Assembly: GCA_964416315.1 (NCBI GenBank)
Contig: CAYQDR010000034.1
Coordinates: 1-39,376 of the forward strand
Direction of reading: 5' to 3'
Source: CAYQDR01 sp964416315
GTDB taxonomy: Bacteria > Methylomirabilota > Methylomirabilia > Rokubacteriales > DASRDR01
Length of the DNA stretch: 39,376 bases
The notes below the pieces were generated by a model that saw only the letters and a list, made by a program, of their open reading frames with translations, had not been told where the DNA came from and searched no databases. This document shows positions 23,505-32,200 of this stretch, in pieces; the first letter of the stretch is position 1, and the number at the start of each line of letters is the position of its first letter. The translations under genes were made by a program, and so were the position numbers.

Positions 23505-25207
23505 CACGTGACGGTCGCGGGGGCCGCGGCCGGGTCCAGGCGGCGGAGCACCTCGCGGCCGCTCGCGTCGTCCCACTCGAGGCGGATGGCGGCCCACTTG
23601 TGCTGGACCTCGCGCTTGCCGCCCCGGAACTCGGCGCGGCTCACCCGCTCCGCCCAGCCGGGGCGCATGAGGCAGAGCCGCGGCGGCCCCAGGCGCTTCG
23701 AGGCGCGCTTGGCCGCGTACTCGACGTTGAGGCTGCCGAGGGCGGCGTCGAAGCCGCCGAGGAACGCCAGTCCCTGGGAATCGGCGGGCGCGCCGGTGCG
23801 GCACTCGACCAGGAGGTCGTAGCAGCTCGCGTCCACGTCCGGGATCAGCCGGAACTGCCAGACGTCGAGGCCGCTCCGCTCCTCGGCGCGGCGCACCGCC
23901 GCCTGGACCTGGTTGACGTGGAGCTTCTCGCCGGTGATGTTGACCATGTCCCGGCCCTTCCGGACGAAGGCCAGCTTCGGCGTCCGGTGGTGGTACCCGC
24001 GGACCTCGACGATGTCGTTCAGGTCGTAGCGGTAGAGCCCGTTGGCGCCGGAGAGGACGACGTAGTAGCGGCGCCCGTCTTCCAGCTCGTGGGCGAGCCG
24101 GACGGGCGGCGACGGGTCCTCGATCCGCTCCTCCGGCACGAACTCGTAGAAGCCGGCGTGGACGGCGAGGACCCCGGCCGGCGAGTCGTCCTCGACCGGG
24201 ATCGTGACGCGCCCCTCGCTCGCCACGAGCCCGAGGTCGCGGAGGGGGACGTCGCTGCCGTAGTACTCGGCGAGCCGCCGGGCGTGGATGCCCGCCGTCC
24301 CGCCCAGCCAGCAGGCGAGGAGCGTCAGCTCCGGCCAGCAGGTCTTCGGCGACAGCGCGCCGTCCCGCCGGAGGATCCCGGCGAGCGCCCGCGCGCGCCC
24401 CGGGTCCGGGCGGAGCCCCGCCGCCAGCTCGTGCAGCCCCGCACGAACCGACCCCGATTCGTCCCGGGGCACCGTGAGGCCCAGCGTCCCGTCGTGGACG
24501 GCCCGCACGATCGCCTCGGAGCGGGCGGCGGCCGTCTCCACGAGCCGGATCAGCGAGCTCGGGTTCGGCGCGCCGACCACCGACACCGAGTGCGCGAGGG
24601 CGAAGCGCATCGTCAGGAAATAGCGGGCCTCGCAGTCGCGGACCAGGAAGACCGCGTACGGAACCGCGTGGTGGCGACGGACCAGCCAGGGGATCCGCTG
24701 GTAGAGGACCCCGGACATCGCGCCGCAGGGGATCCCGGTCGCGGTCACGCCCTCGACCGCCGGGCTCACGATGCTGAGCGTCCTCCCGTCGAGGCAGCGC
24801 GGATGGTCGCGCAGGAGGTGAACCAGCCAGAGCCGGGTCAGCGCGCCGAGCTCGGCCGCCCAGGACGCCGTCACCGGGATGAGCTTCGGCTCCCCGGTCG
24901 TCCCGCTCGTCGTCGTGAACATGACCGGCGGCTCGGCCGTGAGGACCCGCCCCTCGCGGGCGACGATCCGGTTGACGTACGGACGGAACCCCTCGTAGTC
25001 CCGGATCGGAACGCGCCGCGCGTACTCGGCCGGGCTCGCGATGCCGCCGAAGCCGTGCTCGCGGCCGAAGACCGTGTCGGCGTTCCGGCGGAGGAGGGCG
25101 CGGAGGCCCGCGGCCTGGGCGGCCTCCGGGTCGCGGGTCGCGCGGTCGAACCGGGCGTGGTGCGTCCACTCACGGAGCCGCAGGCACGTCTTGAGGAACG
25201 ACGCCAT
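23504..25207 (-). CDS. GH3-family acyl-acid amido synthetase-like enzyme
   Basis: A 567-residue member of the GH3 branch of adenylate-forming enzymes. Plant GH3 proteins activate a carboxylic acid with ATP and join it to an amino acid. The ATP-binding motif is FTTTSGTTGEPKLIP (residues 97-111). The hinge-type motif NGLYRYDLNDIVEVRGY and the C-terminal HKWAAIRLE region are present, as is GRDMVNITGEKLH. The length is normal. The ATG at 25207 follows the enolase-superfamily stop by one base, and the C-terminus overlaps a small ORF. It is an amide- or ester-forming step in the operon; the acyl and amine partners are unknown. Confidence 0.88.
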   Translation of the reverse strand: MASFLKTCLRLREWTHHARFDRATRDPEAAQAAGLRALLRRNADTVFGREHGFGGIASPAEYARRVPIRDYEGFRPYVNRIVAREGRVLTAEPPVMFTTTSGTTGEPKLIPVTASWAAELGALTRLWLVHLLRDHPRCLDGRTLSIVSPAVEGVTATGIPCGAMSGVLYQRIPWLVRRHHAVPYAVFLVRDCEARYFLTMRFALAHSVSVVGAPNPSSLIRLVETAAARSEAIVRAVHDGTLGLTVPRDESGSVRAGLHELAAGLRPDPGRARALAGILRRDGALSPKTCWPELTLLACWLGGTAGIHARRLAEYYGSDVPLRDLGLVASEGRVTIPVEDDSPAGVLAVHAGFYEFVPEERIEDPSPPVRLAHELEDGRRYYVVLSGANGLYRYDLNDIVEVRGYHHRTPKLAFVRKGRDMVNITGEKLHVNQVQAAVRRAEERSGLDVWQFRLIPDVDASCYDLLVECRTGAPADSQGLAFLGGFDAALGSLNVEYAAKRASKRLGPPRLCLMRPGWAERVSRAEFRGGKREVQHKWAAIRLEWDDASGREVLRRLDPAAAPATVT

Positions 25208-25208
25208 C

Positions 25209-26363
25209 TCAGCCTCCCCCGCCCGGCAGCTCGACGACCTGACGGGCGTACCGGCGCAGGCGCTCCTCGAGCACCCGCACGCCGAGCCCCGGGCCGGTCA
25301 GGAGCGGAGCCTCGCCGCGATGGCCGAACCGGACGCCGTCGGCCGCGACGTCCTCGGTGAGGAGCAGCGCGCCGTAGGAGCCCTCGACGAACGCGACTTC
25401 GGGCAGGTGCGCGGCGAGGTGCCGGCCGGCCGCCGAGAGGATCGCCGTCTCGCCGACCTGGCTGCCGACCTGGATGCCGAGGCCGGCTTCGGCCGCGCGC
25501 CGCGCGATCCCGAGCGACCGCCAGAGACCGCCGCACTTCGAGACGCGGACGTTCACGTAGTCGACCGCGTGCGCCCGGATGAGCGCGTCCGCGTCGGCGG
25601 CCGTCAGGAGCGACTCGTCCGCCATGAGGGGGATCGGGCTCGCCTCCCGGAGGCGCCGGAGGTCCGTGACCGGTCCGCGTGGGAGCGGCTGCTCGACCGC
25701 GACGACCCCGACCGGCGCGATCGCCGCGAGCACCGCGCGCGCGCCCGCGGGGGTCCAGGCCCCATTGGCATCGACCCGGAGCGACACCTCCGGCCCGACG
25801 GCCTCCCGGACGGCCTGGACGCGCGTGACGTCGTCCTCTCCCCCCACCTTCACCTTGATCTGGCCGAGGCCGACGAGCCGCATCTGTCGGGCGTGCCGGA
25901 GCGTGGTTTCGAGGGCCCCGCCCGTCAGCACGCCGCTGTAGACGACGCGGGGACGCCGGGGCGGCAGCAGCGCGGCCAGCGACATCCCCTGGCGGCGCAG
26001 GACGCAGTCGAGGATGGCGAGCTCCAGCGCCGCGCGGCTCGCGTGCGCCGCGAGGACGCCCGGGTCGGCGACCTCCGGGATCAGCGCGTCGACCGCCGCG
26101 AGGTCCGCGGGGCCGGCGAGGCGCGGCAGCTCGCGCCCGGCGATGCCCGGCCAGAGGACGCGGGCCAGGTGATGCAGCACCGTCTCCACCCGTTCGCCCG
26201 TGACGTACGGCCGCGGGACGCCCTCGCCGAACCCCTCGCACCCGGCCTCGTCCACGACCCGGACGACCACCGAGTCCGAGCACGCCCGCTCCGTCGCGCT
26301 GTGGCGGAAGGCCTCCACGAAACGGATCCGGAGCGCGTAGACGGTCCCCGCGACGAGCCTCAT
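25209..26363 (-). CDS. enolase-superfamily enzyme, muconate cycloisomerase/dipeptide epimerase-like
   Basis: A 384-residue enolase-superfamily protein of the MLE subgroup. The catalytic pattern is complete: K170-x-K172 in GQIKVKVGG, metal ligands Asp198 (RVDANGAW), Glu224 (AVEQPL) and Asp249 (MADES), and the second base Lys276 in VRVSKCGG. Such lysine-to-lysine sites do epimerisations, cycloisomerisations or o-succinylbenzoate-type dehydrations. I start at the ATG at 26363, which overlaps the upstream oxidase stop as ATGA; a longer reading only translates the oxidase gene out of frame. It precedes GH3 with one base between them. An N-acyl amino-acid or dipeptide substrate would fit the GH3 neighbour, as inference. 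Confidence 0.9.
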   Translation of the reverse strand: MRLVAGTVYALRIRFVEAFRHSATERACSDSVVVRVVDEAGCEGFGEGVPRPYVTGERVETVLHHLARVLWPGIAGRELPRLAGPADLAAVDALIPEVADPGVLAAHASRAALELAILDCVLRRQGMSLAALLPPRRPRVVYSGVLTGGALETTLRHARQMRLVGLGQIKVKVGGEDDVTRVQAVREAVGPEVSLRVDANGAWTPAGARAVLAAIAPVGVVAVEQPLPRGPVTDLRRLREASPIPLMADESLLTAADADALIRAHAVDYVNVRVSKCGGLWRSLGIARRAAEAGLGIQVGSQVGETAILSAAGRHLAAHLPEVAFVEGSYGALLLTEDVAADGVRFGHRGEAPLLTGPGLGVRVLEERLRRYARQVVELPGGGG

Positions 26364-27073
26364 TCCGCGCGCTCCCGGACCCCGTGGATCGACACGGCCG
26401 GCGCGGCGAAGTAGCGCTTGACGAACACGTTCTCCCGCAGGGCCATCTCGACGATCGTCAGCGCGTCGGCCTCGGCGAACTCGTAGTAGCGGATGTACGC
26501 CTCGAGGTTGGCGAGCCCTTCCTCGGCGTGACGGATGTCCACCTCCGAGTGGTGCGTGAACCACTCGAGCGCGCCGGGCGCGAGGCCGCGATGCCGGGCG
26601 AGGGCCCGCGCGATGCGGCTCGCGACCCGGGAGAGCATGTACTCGAAGGCGGTGATCTCCGCGAGGGCGGCGAGGCCGACCTCCTTCAGCGACCCGTAGA
26701 GGATCGGGTCCACGACGATCTGCCGCAGGTCGGCCGCGGCCGCGGCCTCGAGCGCGGGCAGCCGGTGCGCCAGGCCCGCCCCGATGGCGACCTGTCGGAG
26801 GAGCGCCGGGTGGGCGATCCCGGTAGCCTCGTCGATCCCGAGCTCCTCGAGCATGTTGTGCCGGAGCGCGTCGGCCGCCGCCGGGGGTGCGAGCGCGTAG
26901 AGGAAGGCGAGGAGCTGGGGCGAGAGAAGGTGCGCCCGGACCACGCCCGCGATGAAGCGGTCGTACGCCTCGCGTGAGGCCCGACCGCTCTCGAGGGCCT
27001 GGAACTCTGGATGCGCCGTCAGCTCGGCGACCTGCCCGGCGTACAGCGCCTCGATCCGATCGCGTAGCGTCAT
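26360..27073 (-). CDS. haem-oxygenase-like diiron oxidase (PqqC/TENA-like, iron-containing redox enzyme family)
   Basis: A 237-residue all-helical protein of the haem-oxygenase-like diiron oxidase (HDO) group. Candidate metal ligands are Glu77 and His88 (NMLEELGIDEATGIAHPALL), Glu143 (TAFEYMLSR), and the diagnostic His174-x3-Asp178-x2-His181 in THHSEVDIRHAEEG. Characterised relatives (UndA, BesC, SznF, CADD) use O2 for C-C cleavage, desaturation, N-hydroxylation or self-sacrificing chemistry. The ATG at 27073 has a strong AAAGGAG site. The gene overlaps the enolase-superfamily gene as ATGA. It is an oxidative step in this operon; the substrate is unknown. Confidence 0.88.
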   Translation of the reverse strand: MTLRDRIEALYAGQVAELTAHPEFQALESGRASREAYDRFIAGVVRAHLLSPQLLAFLYALAPPAAADALRHNMLEELGIDEATGIAHPALLRQVAIGAGLAHRLPALEAAAAADLRQIVVDPILYGSLKEVGLAALAEITAFEYMLSRVASRIARALARHRGLAPGALEWFTHHSEVDIRHAEEGLANLEAYIRYYEFAEADALTIVEMALRENVFVKRYFAAPAVSIHGVRERAE

Positions 27074-27144
27074 CGGTTCGCTCCTTTCGACCCCGGGGTC
27101 CAGCAGCGGCCGCCAGAGATCCATCGGGGCATCACCCGGGGCTC

Positions 27145-27735
27145 TCACGCCACCAACCGGAAGACCTGGAAGGTCGCCCACCCGAGCGCCGCGCCGGCCG
27201 GGATGTCCACGACGTAGTGCTGCTTGGTCAGGAGGCAGCTGAGACCGATGAGCACCGGGAAAAGGAAGACCCAGATCCCGAGGCTCGGGTAGAGGTGGAT
27301 CGCGGTCAGCATGGCCACCGAGGTGTGCATGCTCGGGAAGCTGTTCGAGCGGGCGTCGAACCGCTGCAGGAGCGCGAGGAAGCGCTCCGACCCGGTGCGC
27401 TCCCGGTTGATCGCCCGCCAGCTCTCCGGCGTCGCCACGGGGAAGAAGAGGAAGAACGCCATCTGCAATCCGAGGAGCAGGAGGTAGCTGATCGCCAGGC
27501 GTGTGAACTGGCGTGGCGACTCGACGAGCCAGTTCGTGTAGAAGATCGCCGGGTAGTAGAGGAAGCTGTAGACCCAGACCCAGCCGGGCCGGAACGGGAT
27601 CCGGTCGTCGACCGGCAGCCGGAGCTCTCGCGGCTCGGTCAGTGGGTTCCGCTGGCACCAGAAGTAGAACTGGTAGCCGCCGATCATCAGGAACACGCTC
27701 AGTGTCAGATGGATCAGGTAGTCCGCCGCGCTCAT
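27145..27735 (-). CDS. PAP2-type membrane phosphatase/transferase (Aur1/Ipt1-like)
   Basis: A 196-residue integral membrane protein of the PAP2 superfamily. The active-site motifs are SFPSMHTSVAML (catalytic His region) and KQHYVVDIPAGAALGW (His and Asp of the third motif), as in inositol-phosphorylceramide synthase-like members. Five or six membrane helices are expected. The ATG at 27735 starts SAADYLIHL; an upstream in-frame ATG would translate an intergenic repeat (PSPPEGWEGSGVRGEP). Such enzymes remove or transfer phosphate groups on lipid head groups. It sits between the LPG-synthase-like and diiron oxidase genes. Confidence 0.87.
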   Translation of the reverse strand: MSAADYLIHLTLSVFLMIGGYQFYFWCQRNPLTEPRELRLPVDDRIPFRPGWVWVYSFLYYPAIFYTNWLVESPRQFTRLAISYLLLLGLQMAFFLFFPVATPESWRAINRERTGSERFLALLQRFDARSNSFPSMHTSVAMLTAIHLYPSLGIWVFLFPVLIGLSCLLTKQHYVVDIPAGAALGWATFQVFRLVA

Positions 27736-27736
27736 C

Positions 27737-27838
27737 GGTTCCCCCCGCACCCCCGACCCCTCCCACCCCTCAGGGGGGGAGGGGAGCAACCTGCCTCCCC
27801 GTCGCCGTCGCGGCAGCGGGGTGACACAGGGTGTTCAC
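27737..27838 (-). repeat. intercistronic repeat, copy 1 (supplies ribosome site of the PAP2 gene)
   Basis: Read in the direction of transcription it runs from just after the upstream stop (CACCCTGTGTCACCCCG) through CTCCCCTCCCCCCCTGAGG to GGGGGTGCGGGGGGA, immediately before the PAP2 ATG. A homologous element in the same relative orientation occupies 36771-36924 ahead of the homoserine dehydrogenase gene. Confidence 0.75.
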
Positions 27839-27841
27839 CGC

Positions 27842-29020
27842 TCATTGATGTCCCTCCCGCAGCGTGCTGCGCAGCCGCCGCGCGTCCTCGACGACGGCGC
27901 GCAGCAGGGTGACGAGGCCCGCGAGGGCCGCCAGGTAGACCGTGGAGAACCGCCAGAGCAGGTTGTAGTAGGGCGCCAAGCCCGGCGACACGATCTCCGC
28001 CATGATCGAGAGCGAGGCGCCCTCGGCCATCCCCGCCGCGCCGGGCGTGGGCGCGAGGTAGACGAGGAAGATCACGGTGATCTGCGCCTCGACGACCTGG
28101 CGCAAGCTCGCCGTCTCGACCCCGAGGAACCGGAGGCAGAGGTAGGCCATCACGCACCGCTCCAGCAGAAAGACGAGGCTCAGGAGGCACACCCAGGCGA
28201 AGCTCGCCTTCCCCCTGCGGACGAACCGCGCGACGTCGTCGCGGTAGGTGTAGATCAGGTCGAGCAGCCAGCCCGTGAGGCGGTCCACCCGCTCGACCGG
28301 CGCCCCCGTCCGCGGCACGAGCGGTGGCCACCAGTCGGTGAGCGGGACACGGCCGCCCGCCACGCGGCAGAGCACGCGCGAGGCCGCGGCCAGGGGCACG
28401 CGGAGGAGCCCGGGCGCGACCGCGGCGAGCCCCATCAGCGCGCTGATGGCGGTGAGACCCCAGACCGCCGTCGCGAACAGCGCCCCACCCGTCACGGTCC
28501 GGGAGACGAAGAGTGCGTAGAGGCCCATCAGGAGGAGGCCCACCACGGTCCCCACGAACGACAGCAGGCTGATCGCCAGCGCCGTGCCGACTTGCGCACC
28601 GGCGCGCTTCAAGATGTAGACCTGACCGGGCCCGCCGGACTGGGAGGGTGTCAGCATCGAACTCGCCACATTGGCCCACTCGGCGTTGACGCAGGTCCAG
28701 AACCCGACGCTCGGCTCGAGGACGCGGCAGACGACCCACATCCGCGCGGCCGAGGCCAGCGTCTCCACGGGAAGCGCCAGGAGGAGGAGCGCGAGGTAGC
28801 CCCAGCGGAGCTCCGTCCACCGGGGCCCCGCGGCGCCCTGCGGGATCCGATGGAACTGGAACCAGAAGATCCCGACCGTCAGGAGGACGAACCCGGCGCC
28901 GCCGATCAGGAGGTTCCAGGACCCGAGGCGAGGCGGCGTGGCCACCTCGCCCGAGCCAGGGACCGGCCGGGACCCGAAGCCCCCGCCCTGCCACGTCGGG
29001 CACACCGCCTGACTCGCCAT
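27842..29020 (-). CDS. lysylphosphatidylglycerol synthase-type membrane protein (UPF0104-like)
   Basis: A 392-residue multi-spanning protein of the LPG-synthase transmembrane/UPF0104 family, with about eight hydrophobic segments. Family features are RMWVVCRVLEPSVGFWTC, SSMLTPSQSGGPGQVYILKR (the conserved P-x-G-x-G-like loop), and a C-terminal APTPGAAGMAEGASLSIM motif followed by LLWRFSTVYLAALAGLVTLL. Relatives include MprF flippase domains and glycosyltransferase-associated membrane proteins that move or modify lipids; there is no aminoacyl-transferase domain here. The ATG at 29020 has GGGAGGAC upstream. It is the first gene after the sigma-54 promoter and is divergent from the activator gene. 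Confidence 0.87.
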   Translation of the reverse strand: MASQAVCPTWQGGGFGSRPVPGSGEVATPPRLGSWNLLIGGAGFVLLTVGIFWFQFHRIPQGAAGPRWTELRWGYLALLLLALPVETLASAARMWVVCRVLEPSVGFWTCVNAEWANVASSMLTPSQSGGPGQVYILKRAGAQVGTALAISLLSFVGTVVGLLLMGLYALFVSRTVTGGALFATAVWGLTAISALMGLAAVAPGLLRVPLAAASRVLCRVAGGRVPLTDWWPPLVPRTGAPVERVDRLTGWLLDLIYTYRDDVARFVRRGKASFAWVCLLSLVFLLERCVMAYLCLRFLGVETASLRQVVEAQITVIFLVYLAPTPGAAGMAEGASLSIMAEIVSPGLAPYYNLLWRFSTVYLAALAGLVTLLRAVVEDARRLRSTLREGHQ

Positions 29021-29070
29021 GTCCTCCCTCCTCGCCGGCCGACTCGCCGGCCGGCTGGCAGGGACACAGG

Positions 29071-29085
29071 GCAAGGCGAGTGCCA
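29071..29085 (-). promoter_or_regulatory. consensus sigma-54 (-24/-12) promoter
   Basis: The minus strand reads TGGCACTCGCCTTGC, with the -24 element TGGCAC and the -12 element TTGC at the exact sigma-54 spacing. The transcript would begin near 29060, about 40 nt before the ATG of the membrane-protein gene. The sigma-54-type activator gene is divergent, starting at 29222. Confidence 0.75.
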
Positions 29086-29221
29086 GCGCAAAAGAGCGTG
29101 AAAAACCAGGATGTTGACTTCGATCGCGCCCGGCCCGACTGGGTGACCGCCCGCCGGGGAGTGGGGGAAACTTCGGCAGTGGTCGGGGTTGTCTGGACCG
29201 GAGTAAGATAGGGCCCGCAGC

Positions 29222-32200
29222 ATGAACCCCCTGGCCGAGCTGATCGGGGAGAGCCCGGGGATTGCGGCCGTCCGGGAGACGATCCGGCGGCTGGTTCAGC
29301 GCCAGTCCGACGCGCGCCGCCTCCCGCCCGTCCTCATCCAGGGAGAGACCGGGACCGGCAAGGGCCTCGTCGCGCGACTCATCCACGGCGCCGGCCCGCG
29401 CGCCGACGGCCCGTTCGTGGACGTCAACTGCGCGGCGATCCCCGACACGCTCCTCGAGGCGGAGCTCTTCGGCTTCGAGCGCGGGGCGTTCACCGACGCC
29501 CGGCAGGCCAAGCCCGGCCTGTTCCAGACCGCGAACCGCGGCACCCTGTTCCTCGACGAGGTGGGACTCCTGCCCGAGGGGCTCCAGGCGAAGCTCTTGA
29601 AGGCGATCGAGGAGCGCGCGGTCCGCCGGCTCGGCAGCACGCGGAGCGAGCCGGTGGACGTGTGGATCCTCACCGCCACGAACGAGGACCTGGCCGCGGC
29701 GACCCGCGGGCGGCGCTTCCGCGAGGACCTCTACCACCGGCTCGCCGTCGTCACGGTGGCGCTGCCGCCGCTCCGCGAGCGCGGACAGGACGTCGCGCGC
29801 CTCGCCGAGCATTTCCTCGCGCGTGCCTGCGCGGACTACAGCCTGCCGCCGAAGGCCTTCACGCCCGAGGCCCGCGCCGCCCTCCTCGCGTACTCCTGGC
29901 CGGGGAACATCCGGGAGCTCGCCAACGTCATGGAGCGCGTGGCGCTGCTCTCCGAGGCGGCGCTCGTCACGGCGGAGATGCTCGCGCTGCCCGCGCCGAC
30001 CGCGGCGGAGCCCGGGGAACCACCCCCGGGCCCGACCGCGGCGCCGCTCGAAGAAGCGCTGGGGAGTGTCGAGCGGGGACACCTCCTCGAGGCGCTCCGC
30101 GAAACCGCCTGGAACATCACCCGCGCGGCGGCGCGGCTCGGCATCTCCCGCGACACGCTGCGCTACCGGATCGTCAAGCACGGGCTCCGGACCGAGGGGC
30201 GCCAGCCCGCGCCGCCGCGGCGCGCGGCGCGGGCGGCGGCGCCGGCGGCGCCGCCCGCCCCGGCTCGCGAGGGCCCGACCGCCGGCACTGTCCGCTGGGA
30301 CCGCCGCCGCCTCACGCTCCTCCGGACCGGGATTCAGCTCCCCCCGGGGGCGGACCCGCGGCTCTACCCGAGCCGCGCCCTCGAGGAGATCGTCGAGAAG
30401 GTGCAGAGCTTCGGCGGGCGCATCGAGGAGCGGGGGCCCACGGGGATCGTGGCGGCGTTCGGTCTGGAGCCGACCGAGGACGCGCCGCGGCGCGCCGCGC
30501 TCGCCGCGATGGCGATCCAGAAGGCGGCCGACCGCGCCTGGCCGGGCGCGGGCGAGCGGCCCGCCGTCCGGTCGGCGATCCACGTTGGCCCGTTCCTGGT
30601 CGGGCAGTCGGGCGGCGCGAGCCAGATCGACTTCGACGGGAAGCGCCAGGCGGCGACCATCCTCGAGGCCCTGGTCGACCGCGCCCAGCCGGACACGATC
30701 CTCGCCAGCGAGTCCGCGGCGGTCTTCCTCGAGCGGCGCTTCGATCTCGTGCCGGCAGGCGGCGCGCCCGCGGCGGACGTGCGCGTCTGGCGGGTCGCGG
30801 GGCCGGAGCGGACGGGCCTCGAGCCAGGGCGGCGGATGGCGACCTTCGTCGGCCGCCGGCAGGAGCTGGAGCTGCTCCAGAGCCGGCTGGCCGCCGCGAT
30901 GCGCGGCCACGGGCAGGTCGTCGGGATCCTCGGCGAGGCCGGCATCGGCAAGTCGCGGCTGATCTTCGAGTTCCGCCGAGGCCTCCGGGGCGAGCGCGTC
31001 ACGTGGCTCGAGGGGCGCTGCCAGTCGTACGGGAGCGCCGTGCCATACCTGCCCGTCTTCGACATCCTGCGCCAGAACTTCCGGCTCGCCGAGACCGACA
31101 GCCCGGAGGCCATCACCGAGAAGGTGCGGGCGGGGCTCCGGGACGTCGAGATGGACCCGGAGGAGTGGGCGCCGTACCTGCTCCAGCTCCTCGGGGTCAA
31201 GGAAGGGACGGAGCACCTCGCGGTCCTCACCCCGGGGGCCATCAAGTCCCGCACCTTCGAGGCCCTGCGCCAGATGGGTCTCCAGAGCTGCCGGCGCCGC
31301 CCGCTGATCTTCGTCTTCGAGGATGTCCACTGGATCGATCAGACGTCGGAGGAGTGCTTCAGCTCGCTCATGGAGAGCCTGGTCGGCGCCCCCGCCCTGG
31401 TCGTGGTCACGTACCGGCCGGGCTACCGCCCACCCTGGGTGGACAAGTCGTACGTCACCCAGGTGGCACTCCAGCCGCTGACGCCGGAGGACAGCCTGAC
31501 CGTCGTCCGCTCGATCCTCCCGACGTCGCTCATCCCGCAGCCCGTCGCGCAGCTCATCCTCCAGAAGGCCGAGGGTAACCCGTTCTTCCTCGAGGAGCTC
31601 TCGCGCGCCGTCGGGGAAGCCGAGGACCTTCCCCCCGCGCTCACCGTGCCCGACACGGTCCAGGAGGTCCTCCTGGCCCGCGTCGAGCGCCTGCCCGAAG
31701 AGCCCAAACGGCTCCTCCAGACGGCCTCCGTGCTCGGGCGCGAGGCGCCGCTGCCGCTCCTGCGGGCCCTCTGGGGCGAGGCCGGCGACCTCGATCCGCA
31801 GCTCCGGGAGCTGACACGCGTCGAGTTCCTCTACGAGCAGAGCGGGGGCGCCGAGCCGGTCTACGCCTTCACCCACACCCTGACGCAGGAGGTGGCCTAC
31901 GAGAGCCTGCCGCTCGCCCAGCGCCAGGCGCTCCACGCGGCGGCGGGCGCGGCGCTCGAGCAGCTCTACGCGGATCGCGTCGAGGAGGCCTACGACCGGC
32001 TCGTGTACCACTACTCGAAGACGGAGCAGGCGGACAAGGCGGTCGAGTACCTCACCCGGCTCGCCGACAAAGCCGCGCGCGGCCACGCCCACATGGAGGC
32101 GATCCGGGCCCTGGACGAGGCGGTCGGGCACGCGCAGCGGTTCCCGGCCGAGGCGCGGGACCGCCGCCTCCTCGAGCTGGCCCTCCGGCAGGCCCACTCG

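Noticed and set aside
29114..29142. TTGACT as a -35 box for the regulator gene.
   Set aside because: No acceptable -10 hexamer lies 16-18 nt downstream. The nearer TAAGAT at 29204 has no -35 partner.
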